Source of the DNA: Solidesulfovibrio carbinolicus
GTDB taxonomy: Bacteria > Desulfobacterota > Desulfovibrionia > Desulfovibrionales > Desulfovibrionaceae
Direction: 5' to 3'
DNA: 64,000 nt
Assembly (NCBI RefSeq): GCF_004135975.1
Contig: NZ_CP026538.1
Span: 2,790,001-2,854,000 of the forward strand
Below the pieces are notes generated by a model. That model saw only the letters and a program-made list of their open reading frames with translations. It was not told the origin of the DNA and made no database searches. A program made the translations under genes and the position numbers. Shown here piece after piece: positions 8,698-18,200 of this stretch; within the stretch, counting starts at the first letter, position 1, and each line of letters starts with the position of its first letter.

Positions 8698-10539
8698 GTG
8701 GGCAAGGAACTTCTCAAGTCCGAGGGCGGCGACACCCTGCTGCTGCTCGGCAACGAAGCCATCGTCCGGGGAACCCTGGAAGGCGGCGTGCGCTTTGTGA
8801 CCTGCTACCCGGGTACGCCCTCGTCCGAGGCGCCGGACACCTTTTTCCGCTTGAGCCAGGGCGCACCCTATTACTTTGAATATTCCGTCAACGAGAAGGT
8901 GGCCCTGGAAGTGGCCGGCGGCGCGACCCTGGCCGGTTTGCCGACCCTGTGCACCATGAAGCACGTCGGCGTCAACGTGGCCGCCGATCCGCTCATGACC
9001 CTGGCCTACGTCTCGGCCCCGGGCGGGCTGGTGCTCCTGTCCGCCGACGATCCGGGCTGCCATTCCTCGCAAAACGAGCAGGACAACCGCCTCTACGCCC
9101 GCCTGGGCGGCCTGCCCTGCTTCGAGCCGGCCACGGCCCAGGAATGCAAGGACATGGCCCGCGACGCCATGCTCCTTTCGCGCAAGCTCGAAACGCCGGT
9201 GCTGCTGCGCACCACCACCCGGGTCAACCACGTGCGCGGCCCGGTGGTCACCGGCGACCTGCCGGCCACACCTTATGAAAAGCCCTTTGTCAAGGATCCG
9301 GCCAAGTATGTGCCCCTGCCGGCCTCGGCCCGGGTCATGCACAAGCGCCTGCGGGCCATCCTCGACGGCCTGGTCGCCGAGGCCGACGCCTCGCCCTACA
9401 ACGTTGAATCCGGCGCGGGCGAACTGGGCTTTATCAGCTCGGGCGTGTCGCGCAACTATCTCACCGACGTCCTGGAAGAAGAAGGCCTCGTCGGCAAGGT
9501 ACGCCTGCTCGAACTCGGCCTGACCTACCCCTTGCCGGAAAACCGCATCGCCGCGTTCCTTTCCGCCTGCAAAAAGGTGCTCATCGTCGAGGAACTCGAA
9601 CCGGTGCTGGAAAACGAGATCCGCGCCCTGGCCCAGACGCGCGGCATCAGCGTGGAAATCCTCGGCAAGAGCGAACACCTGCCCCGTCTGGGCGAGTTCT
9701 CCACGGCCAATGTCCGCCAGGCCGTGAGGGCCTTCGTCGGCCAGCCCGCCGCCGTGGTCGAGGCGCTCACCGTGCCGGGCGACCTGCCCCGGCGGCCGCC
9801 CAACCTCTGCGCCGGCTGCCCCCACCGGGCCGCCTACTACGCCGTGCGCGAGGTCTACGGCGACACCGCCGTCTATTCCTCGGACATCGGCTGCTACACC
9901 CTGGGCTTTTTGCCGCCTTTCCGGGCCGCCGATTTTCTCCTGTGCATGGGCTCGTCCATCTCCACCGGAGCCGGGTTCGCCCGGGCCTCGGGCAAGCCGG
10001 TGGTGGCCTTCATCGGCGACTCCACCTTCTTCCACTCCGGCATCACCGGGCTCATTGACGCCGTGGCCTACAACCACGACGTGCTCATCGTCATCCTCGA
10101 CAACCGGACCACGGCCATGACCGGCCATCAGCCCAATCCCGGCGTGGACACCACCATCTTTGGCGAAAACCCCAACCCGGTGGACCTCATGGCCCTCATC
10201 CGGGCCTGCGGCGTGGAGCCGGTCAAGGTCAATCCCCTCAACCACAAGGCGACCCTGGCCGCCCTGACCGAGCTGTCCAAGCAGACCGGCCCGCGCGTGC
10301 TGGTGGCCGAATACCCCTGCCCCATCCACGCCCGGCGCGTGGGACAGGCCAAAAAGACCTTGCCCGCCCGGGTGGCTGGCGATCCCGCCGCCTGCCTGAC
10401 CGTGCGCGACAATCTGGCCTGCCCGGCCTTTGCCATGGTGGACGGCCAGTTTACCATCAACGCCGAACAGTGCGACGGCTGCATGTTCTGCGTCCAGCTC
10501 TCACCGGACCTCAAGCCCGGCAAGAAGGAGGCGAAATGA
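8698..10539 (+). CDS. iorA: Indolepyruvate:ferredoxin oxidoreductase alpha subunit
   Basis: The TPP-containing catalytic subunit (613 residues) of the enzyme that oxidatively decarboxylates indolepyruvate and other aryl pyruvates to aryl-acetyl-CoA, reducing ferredoxin. The N-terminal pyrimidine-binding domain has GNEAIVRGTLEGG and TCYPGTPSSE. The TPP motif GDSTFFHSG...ILDN lies near residues 440-470. The C-terminus normally carries two [4Fe-4S] motifs. Here only CPAF (near residue 577) and CDGCMFC (about 592-598) remain, then LSP instead of the usual CP, so one cluster is predicted. The GTG start has TGGAGGA 7 nt upstream. Its stop overlaps iorB. Confidence 0.95.
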   Translation: MGKELLKSEGGDTLLLLGNEAIVRGTLEGGVRFVTCYPGTPSSEAPDTFFRLSQGAPYYFEYSVNEKVALEVAGGATLAGLPTLCTMKHVGVNVAADPLMTLAYVSAPGGLVLLSADDPGCHSSQNEQDNRLYARLGGLPCFEPATAQECKDMARDAMLLSRKLETPVLLRTTTRVNHVRGPVVTGDLPATPYEKPFVKDPAKYVPLPASARVMHKRLRAILDGLVAEADASPYNVESGAGELGFISSGVSRNYLTDVLEEEGLVGKVRLLELGLTYPLPENRIAAFLSACKKVLIVEELEPVLENEIRALAQTRGISVEILGKSEHLPRLGEFSTANVRQAVRAFVGQPAAVVEALTVPGDLPRRPPNLCAGCPHRAAYYAVREVYGDTAVYSSDIGCYTLGFLPPFRAADFLLCMGSSISTGAGFARASGKPVVAFIGDSTFFHSGITGLIDAVAYNHDVLIVILDNRTTAMTGHQPNPGVDTTIFGENPNPVDLMALIRACGVEPVKVNPLNHKATLAALTELSKQTGPRVLVAEYPCPIHARRVGQAKKTLPARVAGDPAACLTVRDNLACPAFAMVDGQFTINAEQCDGCMFCVQLSPDLKPGKKEAK

Positions 10540-11138
10540 CCCGCGCCCGCATCTTTTTCACCGGCGTCGGCGGCCAGGGAACCCTGACCGCCACCACCCT
10601 TCTTGCCCGCACCGCCCTGGACGCCGGCCTGCCCGTCACCTCGGGCGAGATCCACGGCATGGCCCAGCGCGGCGGCGTGGTCGAATCGACCCTGCTCGTG
10701 GGCGGCTACAAAAGCGCCATCATCGCCCCGGGCGAGGCCGACGTGATCCTGGGCTTCGAACTGCTGGAAACCCTGCGCGGCCTGCCGATGCTTAGGCGCG
10801 GCGGCTTTGTCGTCGGCAACAGCGAAGCCCTCCAACCCGTGGGCGTGTGCCTGGGCCGGGAGTGCTACCCGCCCCTGGAGGCCGTGCTGGAAACCGCCAA
10901 GGGTTTCGCCGCCCAGGTGGTGCTGGTCCCCTGCATCAGCCTGGCCGAGCAGGCCGGCACGGCCAAGGCCGCCAACACTGTGCTTTTAGGCGCGGCGGCG
11001 GCCTGCGGCGCGCTGCCGTTTGGCGTGGCCGACCTCACTCGCTCCATTGAGAAGTACCTGAAACCCAAGCTGGTGGACGTGAACCTCAAGGCCCTGGCCC
11101 TGGGAGCCGAGGCCGCCAAGGCGGGCCAGGCGGCGTGA
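10536..11138 (+). CDS. iorB: Indolepyruvate:ferredoxin oxidoreductase beta subunit
   Basis: The gamma-domain-like partner subunit (200 residues) of IorA. It opens with RIFFTGVGGQGTLTAT, the glycine-rich signature of the 2-oxoacid:acceptor oxidoreductase gamma family, followed by SGEIHGMAQRGGVVES, also diagnostic. The full enzyme catabolises transaminated aromatic amino acids in anaerobes. The ATG overlaps the iorA TGA (ATGA), and its own TGA overlaps the GTG start of the regulator, so the three genes are one translationally coupled unit. The length is typical of IorB. Confidence 0.95.
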   Translation: MTRARIFFTGVGGQGTLTATTLLARTALDAGLPVTSGEIHGMAQRGGVVESTLLVGGYKSAIIAPGEADVILGFELLETLRGLPMLRRGGFVVGNSEALQPVGVCLGRECYPPLEAVLETAKGFAAQVVLVPCISLAEQAGTAKAANTVLLGAAAACGALPFGVADLTRSIEKYLKPKLVDVNLKALALGAEAAKAGQAA

Positions 11139-12733
11139 TCGATTCCTTGACGTCTTTCGACGGGGCCGGACCGGCGTTTTACGGCGCGCTGTCGCGCATC
11201 GTGGCGCTGACCGGCCCTGGCCGGGCGGTGCGGCGCGGCCTGGAAAACGCCCTGGCCGTGCTGGTCGAGGCCCTGGGCTACCGCCGGGCCTGCCTGGAGC
11301 TCCACGATCTGCCCCAACAAGGGGCGCGCATCGTGCTCTCCCACGGCCGCCAGCAGGGCCTGGACCACCTCTATGGTCCGGCCCCCATCACCATGGGCCA
11401 GGTCATCGGCTCGCGCCGCTCGCTCATCCTCCAGGACGTCAAGGACCATCCCGACTTCATCGGCCGGCCGCCCGAGGAACTCTCCAACCTGTCCCACATC
11501 TGCGTGCCCGTCACCGTGCCCATGCCCGACGGCCACGTGGAGGGTTTCGCCCCGGTCGGCTCGTCCGACGTCATCGGGGCGCTGAGCGTCGATCTGCCCA
11601 AGGCCCCCATGGTCTTTTTGGAGGCCCACCGAGAAGTGCTGGCCGTGGTCGGCGGCATCCTCGGCAACGCCGCCCTGCGCTTGCGCGACGAGCTCGATCT
11701 GTCGCGGCGTTCCGTGGCCGCCGCCCAGCCGGTGGCCGTCTCCGCCGAGGAACCCGCGACCGAGGCGGCCCCGGCCCAGCCCGTGGCCGTGTCCAAGAGC
11801 ATTCGCCTGGTCCTGCGCCAGATTTCCCAGGCCGCCGATTCCTCAGACCCGGTGTTCCTGCGCGGCGAGGAAGGCACGGGCAAGGAGTGCCTGGCTCGCT
11901 GGCTCCACAGCCAGGGCAACCGCCGCCATCGGCCGTTTCTGCGCCTGGGCTGCGGCGAAATGCCGCCCGAGGCGGTCATGGAACATCTTTTCGGCGTCCA
12001 GAAGGGCGAGCGCTCCAAGGCCACCCGCTCCAAACGCGGCCTTTTCGAGCTGGCCCAGGGCGGCGTGGTCTTTCTCGACGACATCGAGGAACTGTCCCTG
12101 GAAGCCCAGTCCCGGGTGCTTCAGGTCATCCAGGAAGGAGCCGTGGCCCGCATCGGCAGCGACGCGCCCGTGGCCGTGGACGCCCGGGTGCTGGCCGCCA
12201 GCACCGCCTCCCTGGAAGACGCCATGGCCCAGGGCGACTTCCTCGAAGACCTCTTCTACGGCCTGGGCGTGTTTCCGCTCTACGTGCCGCCGCTACGCGA
12301 CCGCATGGGCGACATCCTGCCCCTGGCCGAACATTTCTTGGAAGACTTTTCCCAGCGCACCGGCAAGAGCGTGCGCCGCATCTCCACGCCGGCCATTGAT
12401 CTCTTAAGCCAGTACCACTGGCCGGGCAACGTCCGCGAACTGGCCAACTGCATGGAGCGCGCCGCCACCCTTTGCGACGAGGCCGTGGTGCGCACCTACC
12501 ATCTGCCCCCCACCTTGCAGACCGGCGAATCCTCCGGCACCGAACCCTCGCTGTCCTTTGGCGAGGCCGTGGCCAAGTTCGAGCAGGAACTGCTTGTCGA
12601 AGCCCTCAAGAAGGCCCGCGGCAACATGTATCAGGCCGCCCGGGACCTGCGCGAGAGCTACCGCGTGGTCAACTACAAGGTCAAAAAATACGCCATCGAT
12701 CCCAAACGCTTCACTCCGGGACGACGCGGCTGA
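11135..12733 (+). CDS. GAF-AAA+-Fis enhancer-binding-type regulator lacking GAFTGA
   Basis: A cytosolic regulator of 532 residues with bacterial enhancer-binding protein layout. A GAF-like sensor spans about 25-185, an AAA+ domain about 220-455 and a Fis-type helix-turn-helix about 475-525 (YQAARDLRESYRVVNYKV). Walker A is GEEGTGKE (244-251), Walker B VVFLDD (311-316), and WPGNVREL is present. The loop that should read GAFTGA is GERSKA (291-296), in the frame LFGVQKGERSKATRSKRG. GAFTGA is needed to open sigma-54 holoenzyme. As in TyrR, loss suggests action through sigma-70 or as a repressor. It is coupled to iorAB, so control of aromatic amino acid catabolism is a fair inference. Confidence 0.85.
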   Translation: MIDSLTSFDGAGPAFYGALSRIVALTGPGRAVRRGLENALAVLVEALGYRRACLELHDLPQQGARIVLSHGRQQGLDHLYGPAPITMGQVIGSRRSLILQDVKDHPDFIGRPPEELSNLSHICVPVTVPMPDGHVEGFAPVGSSDVIGALSVDLPKAPMVFLEAHREVLAVVGGILGNAALRLRDELDLSRRSVAAAQPVAVSAEEPATEAAPAQPVAVSKSIRLVLRQISQAADSSDPVFLRGEEGTGKECLARWLHSQGNRRHRPFLRLGCGEMPPEAVMEHLFGVQKGERSKATRSKRGLFELAQGGVVFLDDIEELSLEAQSRVLQVIQEGAVARIGSDAPVAVDARVLAASTASLEDAMAQGDFLEDLFYGLGVFPLYVPPLRDRMGDILPLAEHFLEDFSQRTGKSVRRISTPAIDLLSQYHWPGNVRELANCMERAATLCDEAVVRTYHLPPTLQTGESSGTEPSLSFGEAVAKFEQELLVEALKKARGNMYQAARDLRESYRVVNYKVKKYAIDPKRFTPGRRG

Positions 12734-12811
12734 CAGAAAACGAAAACGGTTTACCCGCACCTGGCAAACGCGTAGAAACTGACGTCACTTCACCGCCCCA
12801 CAGGAGGGTTC

Positions 12812-14545
12812 ATGGCAAGCCTCGCCAGTCACGACTACTACCGCGACGACATGACCAAAATGCCGCCGCTGCGCTCCATCGCCCAGACCCTTTGCCTGGA
12901 CAAGCGCGTCCGCAAGGTCACGGCCGCCGAGGCCTACGAACTGGCCAAGCGCCAGCACGACGTCATGGACACCGATCTGCCCGTCTACCCGCCGGCGGCC
13001 AAGCGCCTGGGCCTGCCCGAAGGGGCCACCGTGCTCAATAACTGCCACGGCCGCATCGTCGGCCGCACGGCCCTGGCCCGGCGCTTTTACACCCGCATGG
13101 AGGCCGTGGAGCGGCGCAAGGTCGAGTCCGACCTGCGTGAAGCTGTCTACGCCATGCAGCGCTATCCGCTGATCAAGGCCGAAGCGATCCTCGGCCTCGA
13201 CGCCGATCTCATGATCAAGGCCACCATCGTCGGCACCGAAGACGATGCGGTCAACATCTTCAACTGGCTGGCCAATTTCACGCCCTATGAAGAGCTGGCC
13301 GAGGCCTACGCCAAAAGCCCCAAGCTGCCCATTCCCGACATCCTGGTGGTCGGCTTCAACCACTGGACCACCACCGACCCGTATTACCACAATGCCGGCG
13401 GCTCCCAACTGGCCCTGGTCGACGAAGACGCCAACGTCATCTTCAATTTGGGCATGCGCTACTTCGGCGAACGCAAGAAAGGCACGCTGACCCTGGCCTG
13501 GACCTCGGGCATGCGTCTGGGCCTGGCCGCCTGCCACGGCGGCATCAAGGAAATCGATTTCTCGGGTTGCGCCGACGCCAAGGCCCAGGACATGGGCAAA
13601 CGCTCCATCGCCTTTTTCGGCCTGTCCGGCACGGGCAAGTCGTCGCACACCAACTCCCACGACAACGGCGGCACCCTGCCGGCCGGGTTTTCCAAGGTGG
13701 TGCTCCACGACGACGCCTTCCAGATCGACTGCGAAAACAAGGTCTGCCGCGTCTGGGAACCGACCCTGTTCGACAAGACCGATTCGCGCCCCACGGGCCA
13801 TCCCGACTGGCGCTACATGATCTCCACCATGAACCTGGGGCTGACCGAAGTCGGCGACAAGGTGTTGCCCCTGGGCCAGGACGTGCGCAACCCCAACGGC
13901 CGGGCGCTTATTGACCGCGACCTGCTTGGGGCCTACGTCAACCGCTGCTCCTTCCCCAACCTCATGGTCTGGCTCATGAAGGACACCTGCCTGCCGCCGG
14001 TGGTGCGCTTCACCGACAAGCATCTGGCCGTGGCCATGGGCGCGTCGCTGATGACCCGGCGCAATCTGGCGGAAAACGTCAGCGAGGAGGAGCTCAAAAA
14101 GCTCGTCTTCGAGCCTTTCGCCAATCCTTTCCGGGTGTATGAGCTGTGGAAGGACGTGGAAGCCTTCGTCAAGGTCTTCGAGGCCGGGGCCGTGGGCTAC
14201 ACGTTTAATTCCGTGGGGTTCTGGAAGACTTCCGATCGCGAGCTGCAAAAGATTCCGCTGCAAAGCTCGCTGACGCTGCAAACGGCCCTGTTGCTGGAGC
14301 GCCTGGAGTGGGAGGACTGGGATCTGCTGCCCGGCGCCCAGTTGCCCAAGGCCGACAGCGTGGAAAAGCTCCTGCCCGGCTACGCCGCGCTCTACGATCC
14401 CTCCCGGGTGGAAAACCGCGACCGCTACCTGGAAACCCTCAAGGACCGTTTCCACCAACGCCGCGTCTATCTGCAGAATTCCGACCTACACAACCGGCCG
14501 GATCTGCTCATGCGCCTGGTCAACGCCCTCATGGTGCGGGCCTAG
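12812..14545 (+). CDS. pckA: Phosphoenolpyruvate carboxykinase (ATP type)
   Basis: A protein of 577 residues. It decarboxylates and phosphorylates oxaloacetate to phosphoenolpyruvate, the entry to gluconeogenesis. The kinase loop FFGLSGTGKSSHTNS (about 267-281) is the PEPCK-specific P-loop, in which ATP enzymes usually have TGKTT. HDDAFQID follows as the metal/kinase-2 region, and RALIDRD lies beyond it. The protein is somewhat longer than E. coli Pck (540), mainly at the N-terminus. CAGGAGGG at about 12800-12807 supports ATG 12812. It follows the regulator by 78 nt. A strong hairpin with a UUCG loop lies downstream. Confidence 0.88.
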   Translation: MASLASHDYYRDDMTKMPPLRSIAQTLCLDKRVRKVTAAEAYELAKRQHDVMDTDLPVYPPAAKRLGLPEGATVLNNCHGRIVGRTALARRFYTRMEAVERRKVESDLREAVYAMQRYPLIKAEAILGLDADLMIKATIVGTEDDAVNIFNWLANFTPYEELAEAYAKSPKLPIPDILVVGFNHWTTTDPYYHNAGGSQLALVDEDANVIFNLGMRYFGERKKGTLTLAWTSGMRLGLAACHGGIKEIDFSGCADAKAQDMGKRSIAFFGLSGTGKSSHTNSHDNGGTLPAGFSKVVLHDDAFQIDCENKVCRVWEPTLFDKTDSRPTGHPDWRYMISTMNLGLTEVGDKVLPLGQDVRNPNGRALIDRDLLGAYVNRCSFPNLMVWLMKDTCLPPVVRFTDKHLAVAMGASLMTRRNLAENVSEEELKKLVFEPFANPFRVYELWKDVEAFVKVFEAGAVGYTFNSVGFWKTSDRELQKIPLQSSLTLQTALLLERLEWEDWDLLPGAQLPKADSVEKLLPGYAALYDPSRVENRDRYLETLKDRFHQRRVYLQNSDLHNRPDLLMRLVNALMVRA

Positions 14546-14619
14546 GCCCTGGCCTGGCCGCCTGACGCTCCAGAGCCAGACCGCCGCATGAACCCTTGCA
14601 CGGCCCACCGCCATGACCG

Positions 14620-14655
14620 CCGGCCGCAGGCTTCCTTCGGGAGGCTTGCGGCCGG
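14620..14655 (+). terminator. 16-bp hairpin with UUCG tetraloop after pckA
   Basis: The arms 14620-14635 and 14640-14655 pair over 16 bp with two G-U wobbles and close on a C(UUCG)G tetraloop, which is exceptionally stable in RNA. TTTCGG follows, so the U-run is short. It lies 75 nt after pckA and just before the next gene, and may end or attenuate the transcript. Confidence 0.5.
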
Positions 14656-14670
14656 TTTCGGACCCACGCC

Positions 14671-15153
14671 ATGAGCCTGCGCTCCGTTTTGGGCCTTATC
14701 GGGCTTGCGGTCTCGCTGCCCTTTCTGGGCTACCTGGTCTACATCAGCCAGGCCAAGGCCCCCACGCCCGACCAGATCATCTTTCTGGCCTTTGCCTTTT
14801 CCGTCACCTTCCCCACGCTCATCCTGCTGTCGCTGGTGCTCTTCCGCAGCCTGGTGATCCTGGCCGCGGCGCTGCCGGTCTACGCCGCCTGCGTCATTGC
14901 CGGCTACGCCCGCACGTTCATGGCCTTCCAGATCCTGTGCAACGGCAAGCCGACGGAATCCTTCCGCGACTGCCTGTATTTCAGCGTGTCGCAGTTTACC
15001 AACACCGGCTGCGCCGATTGCATGCCCACGCCCCAGCTGCGGCTTTTGGCCGCCTCGGAAGCCTTTTTCGGCTATCTGTCGCTGGGGGTGTTCACCGCCT
15101 GCCTCATCGTCATCCTCGTGCGTATGATCACCACCGACAAGCTGCGCCAGTAG
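14671..15153 (+). CDS. Small membrane protein resembling a two-helix potassium channel pore
   Basis: A protein of 160 residues with four hydrophobic segments at about 5-25, 37-57, 60-85 and 125-153. The last half follows the Ion_trans_2 pore plan: a helix, then CLYFSVSQFTNTGCADCMP (101-119), then a long C-terminal helix. In true K+ channels the same place reads as Tyr-Phe-Ser-x4-Thr-x-Gly-Tyr-Gly-Asp-x2-Pro. Here the filter residues are TNTGCADC, so K+ selectivity is not expected. Function is unknown. The N-terminal pair of helices is not part of a minimal pore. A clear Shine-Dalgarno is absent. It lies downstream of pckA and is convergent with the molybdoenzyme gene. Confidence 0.6.
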   Translation: MSLRSVLGLIGLAVSLPFLGYLVYISQAKAPTPDQIIFLAFAFSVTFPTLILLSLVLFRSLVILAAALPVYAACVIAGYARTFMAFQILCNGKPTESFRDCLYFSVSQFTNTGCADCMPTPQLRLLAASEAFFGYLSLGVFTACLIVILVRMITTDKLRQ

Positions 15154-15165
15154 TCGCCCGACGCC

Positions 15166-15192
15166 AAGCGGGGCCGCTTCGCGGCCCCGCTT
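15166..15192. terminator. Bidirectional terminator between convergent genes
   Basis: A perfect 12-bp stem (AAGCGGGGCCGC / GCGGCCCCGCTT) closes on a TTC loop. It lies 13 nt after the channel-like gene and 30 nt beyond the stop of the convergent molybdoenzyme gene. The downstream T-run on the plus strand is TTTCTCGTCTT. Confidence 0.65.
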
Positions 15193-15221
15193 TCTCGTCT
15201 TAGCCTCGAAGCTGTCTCCGT

Positions 15222-18200
15222 TTAGGCTGTCTCCTTGGTCACCCGCACCCTGGTGCTGCTGAAATCCGGGATGCCGGCCACGGCGTCGGTCAGCGGCGTA
15301 TTGCCCAGGGCCGGATCGAGCCGGGCCACGTCGTTGGGATTGATGCCGGCCCGATACGCTTGCCTGGGCACAAGCCGGTCGCCGTCGGCGACGGCGCTCC
15401 CGCCCAGGAAAACCGAGGCCGCGTCCTTGACAGCCAGGGCCGTGCCGCCAAACTGGGTGTGGCCGAAATGAAAGGACACGGCCACGCAGCCCGGGCGAAC
15501 CATGCGCGTAAGCTCCAGCCGTCCGGCCACGCCTTCGTGATTGGAAGCCGAGGCCAGGCGGATGCGGTCCCCCTGGGCCAACCCCAGCCCGGCCGCGTCA
15601 TCGGGGTGCATCTCCACGGCATTGTCCGGCACGATGGCCATGGCCCGGGAATACCACAGCGAGCGCGATTGGGTGTGCAGATGGCGCTTGTAGGTGACAA
15701 GGGTCAGCGGATAGTCGCGGTCGGTATTGGCCAGATCCGTGCCGTCGCCGGTTTGGGGCGGCATCCAGACGGGCGTGCCCGGCAACCGCCGGCCGGTCAT
15801 GGAATCCTTGGTCCGGGCCAGGGTCTCGTTATAGACCATGTAGCGCTCGATGCCGCGCGTGAAACGCTCTCCCTCGAACACATCCTCGTAAGGCCTGAAG
15901 ACCCCGCCCCGGGCCAGGATGCGGCAAACGGCCCGCCACTGGTCGTTTGGCAGCAGGCCCTTGCGGGCGGCTATCGGATAGTTGCCCTCCACAAAGGCCA
16001 CGTCGGCGTCGGTGGCTGGCTTGGCCTTGGCGTTGTGGGCCAAGTTGGCGAAGGCGCGCAGATAGAAGTCCTCGGCCGTGCGCAACGGATGGGTCGCGCC
16101 GTCGGCGCCGGGAATGGCGGCGTCGCCGAAGCCGGGCAGGCCCAGGCGCAGCGCCAGATCAATGAGCAAGGTTTCCGTGCCGAACGGACGGCCGTCGGCG
16201 GTCCGGCCGGTCAGCGGCTCCATCATGGGCGTGCGCACGGCCGTGAACCGCAGGGCCGGGGCATGGGGCGTGAGCCAGCCATGGTGGCCTTCGGGGTAGC
16301 ACAGGTCGGGCACAATGTAGTCGGCGTAGATGTTGGTCTCGTTGATGGCCGTGTCGATGGACACGTGCAGGGGCGTGCGCCCGGGATCAAGGAGCGTTTC
16401 CTTGAACCGCAAGCCTCCCGGGGCGGAATAGACACCGTTGTAGAGGTAGGTGAAAAGCACCTCGGCTTTGTAGGGGTAGCCGGCGTCCAGGCCGATGAGG
16501 GCCTCATTGGAAAGGCCGCCGGCGGAAAAAGGAAACCAGGGCAGCCTGGCCGGATAGGGATTGGTTCCGGCAGCTTTTTTCTTCTTGTACTCGCTGGTTT
16601 TTTCATAGGCGAATTTCTCGCGGGAAATCGCCGCGCCGCCAGGTTTGCGCTGGCCCGGGAACTCCTTGAGATTGTACAGCCCCGTCTCGCAGTCCCCGGC
16701 CCCGCCGCCGCCCTTGAGATAGCCGCCGCGCATGTCCGGGCTCCCGACCAGGGCCGAGAGCAGAGCCACGGCATAGGCCGCATGGACGCCGCAGATGTAG
16801 TTGCCGGCCCCGTGGTACTGGGTCACCGCGCCGCGGGTGCCGGCGGCGGCGAAGTCCCGGGCCACACGGCGCAGTTCGGCCGCATCCACACCGGCCTCGG
16901 CGGCGTAGGTCTCCACGGAGTGGGCCTCGATGCCGGCCCGCAGCAGGGAAAAGGCGGTTTCGACCTGCCAGGCATTGCCGAAATAGTCGGTGGCCACGGC
17001 CTTGCCCTCCAGCACGGCCTCGCCTGTGGCCTCGGCCGCGACCACCCGGCCGGCGGCGTCAAGGACCATGAGCGTTTCGCCCGCCTGGCCGCCCTTGGAC
17101 GGATCAATGTCCTTGAGGCGCAACATGCGGCCGTTTTCCGGATGCCTGGGATCGACGATGACCAGACAGGGCGCGTTGGTGCAGGAACCAAATCCCCGCA
17201 GTCTGGCTTCCTTGGCTGAGGGGGCGCTCAGATACCGCAGGTTGCACAGGTTTTCGTCCAGCAGCGCCCGGGCCAGGCCCAGGGCCAGGGCCCCGTCCCG
17301 GCCGGGACGCACCGGCAGCCAGGCGTCGGCGTGGACGGCGGCCCGGGTGGCCCGGGGATCGATGACCGCAAAGCGCAGGCTCCCCTCGGCTTGCCTGCGG
17401 GCCATGAGCGCGCCGTAGGTGTTGATGCCGGGTTGCAGGGCCTCGTAGACATTGGCCCCGAAGACCAGGATGTAGGCGGCCGAGAGCGGATCGGCCTTGA
17501 GCTCGATCTCCTTGCCCTGGGTCAGGGCAAAGTTCCCCATGCGAAAGCCCAGGCCGCAGATGTCGGTATGGCCGATGCGGTTGGCGGAGCCCACCGCGCC
17601 TTTGACGAAGCGGTCGATGAACTGCTGGCGGCCGGTTTGCAGGCGGCCGGTGACAAAGACCAGACCGTTGCGGCGGCTGCCCAGCTCCGGGGCGGCCGGC
17701 TCAATGGGCTCGTCGCTCAACAGGTCCTTGATGCCCGGAACGTGGCGCTCCTCGCCGATATGGGCGAAGTGGCGGCCGCCCTCGGCGATCTCGACCACCA
17801 GCCGGTCCCATTCGATGGGCTCGAATTGTCCCGAGCCGCGTGGGCCGCAGCGCTTGAGCGGCCGCACGAGGCGATAGGGGCTTTGGGTATGGTTGGCCGT
17901 GTCCTGGCACTTGCCGCACACCGGACTGGGCACGGCCAGGGAATCCGCCGCCGGCGTGTCCTGGTCGATGGGGTCAAAGGCCATGTTGTAGGGATGGTAG
18001 GGATTGCCCGAAACCCGTTGCAGCCGGCCGCCGCGCACTTCGCCGCGCACACCGCACACGGCGTTGCAGGCCAGGCACACGGAATGGACCACCCTGGTCT
18101 CGCCGTCAGCCGGGGGAGTCGTCCCGGCCTGGGCCGAAGCGGCGTCGCCAAGGATCGTCCCGGCGGCGGCCACGGCCGCGCCCTGGCCGACCCGGCGCAG

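Noticed and set aside
12779-12788. TGACGTCA palindrome before pckA
   Set aside because: An 8-bp palindrome is common in GC-rich DNA and no known bacterial regulator site of this form is expected here.
12785-14458. Open frame of 557 codons on the minus strand
   Set aside because: Exactly antisense to pckA, with the same composition pattern; pckA has motifs and a ribosome site.
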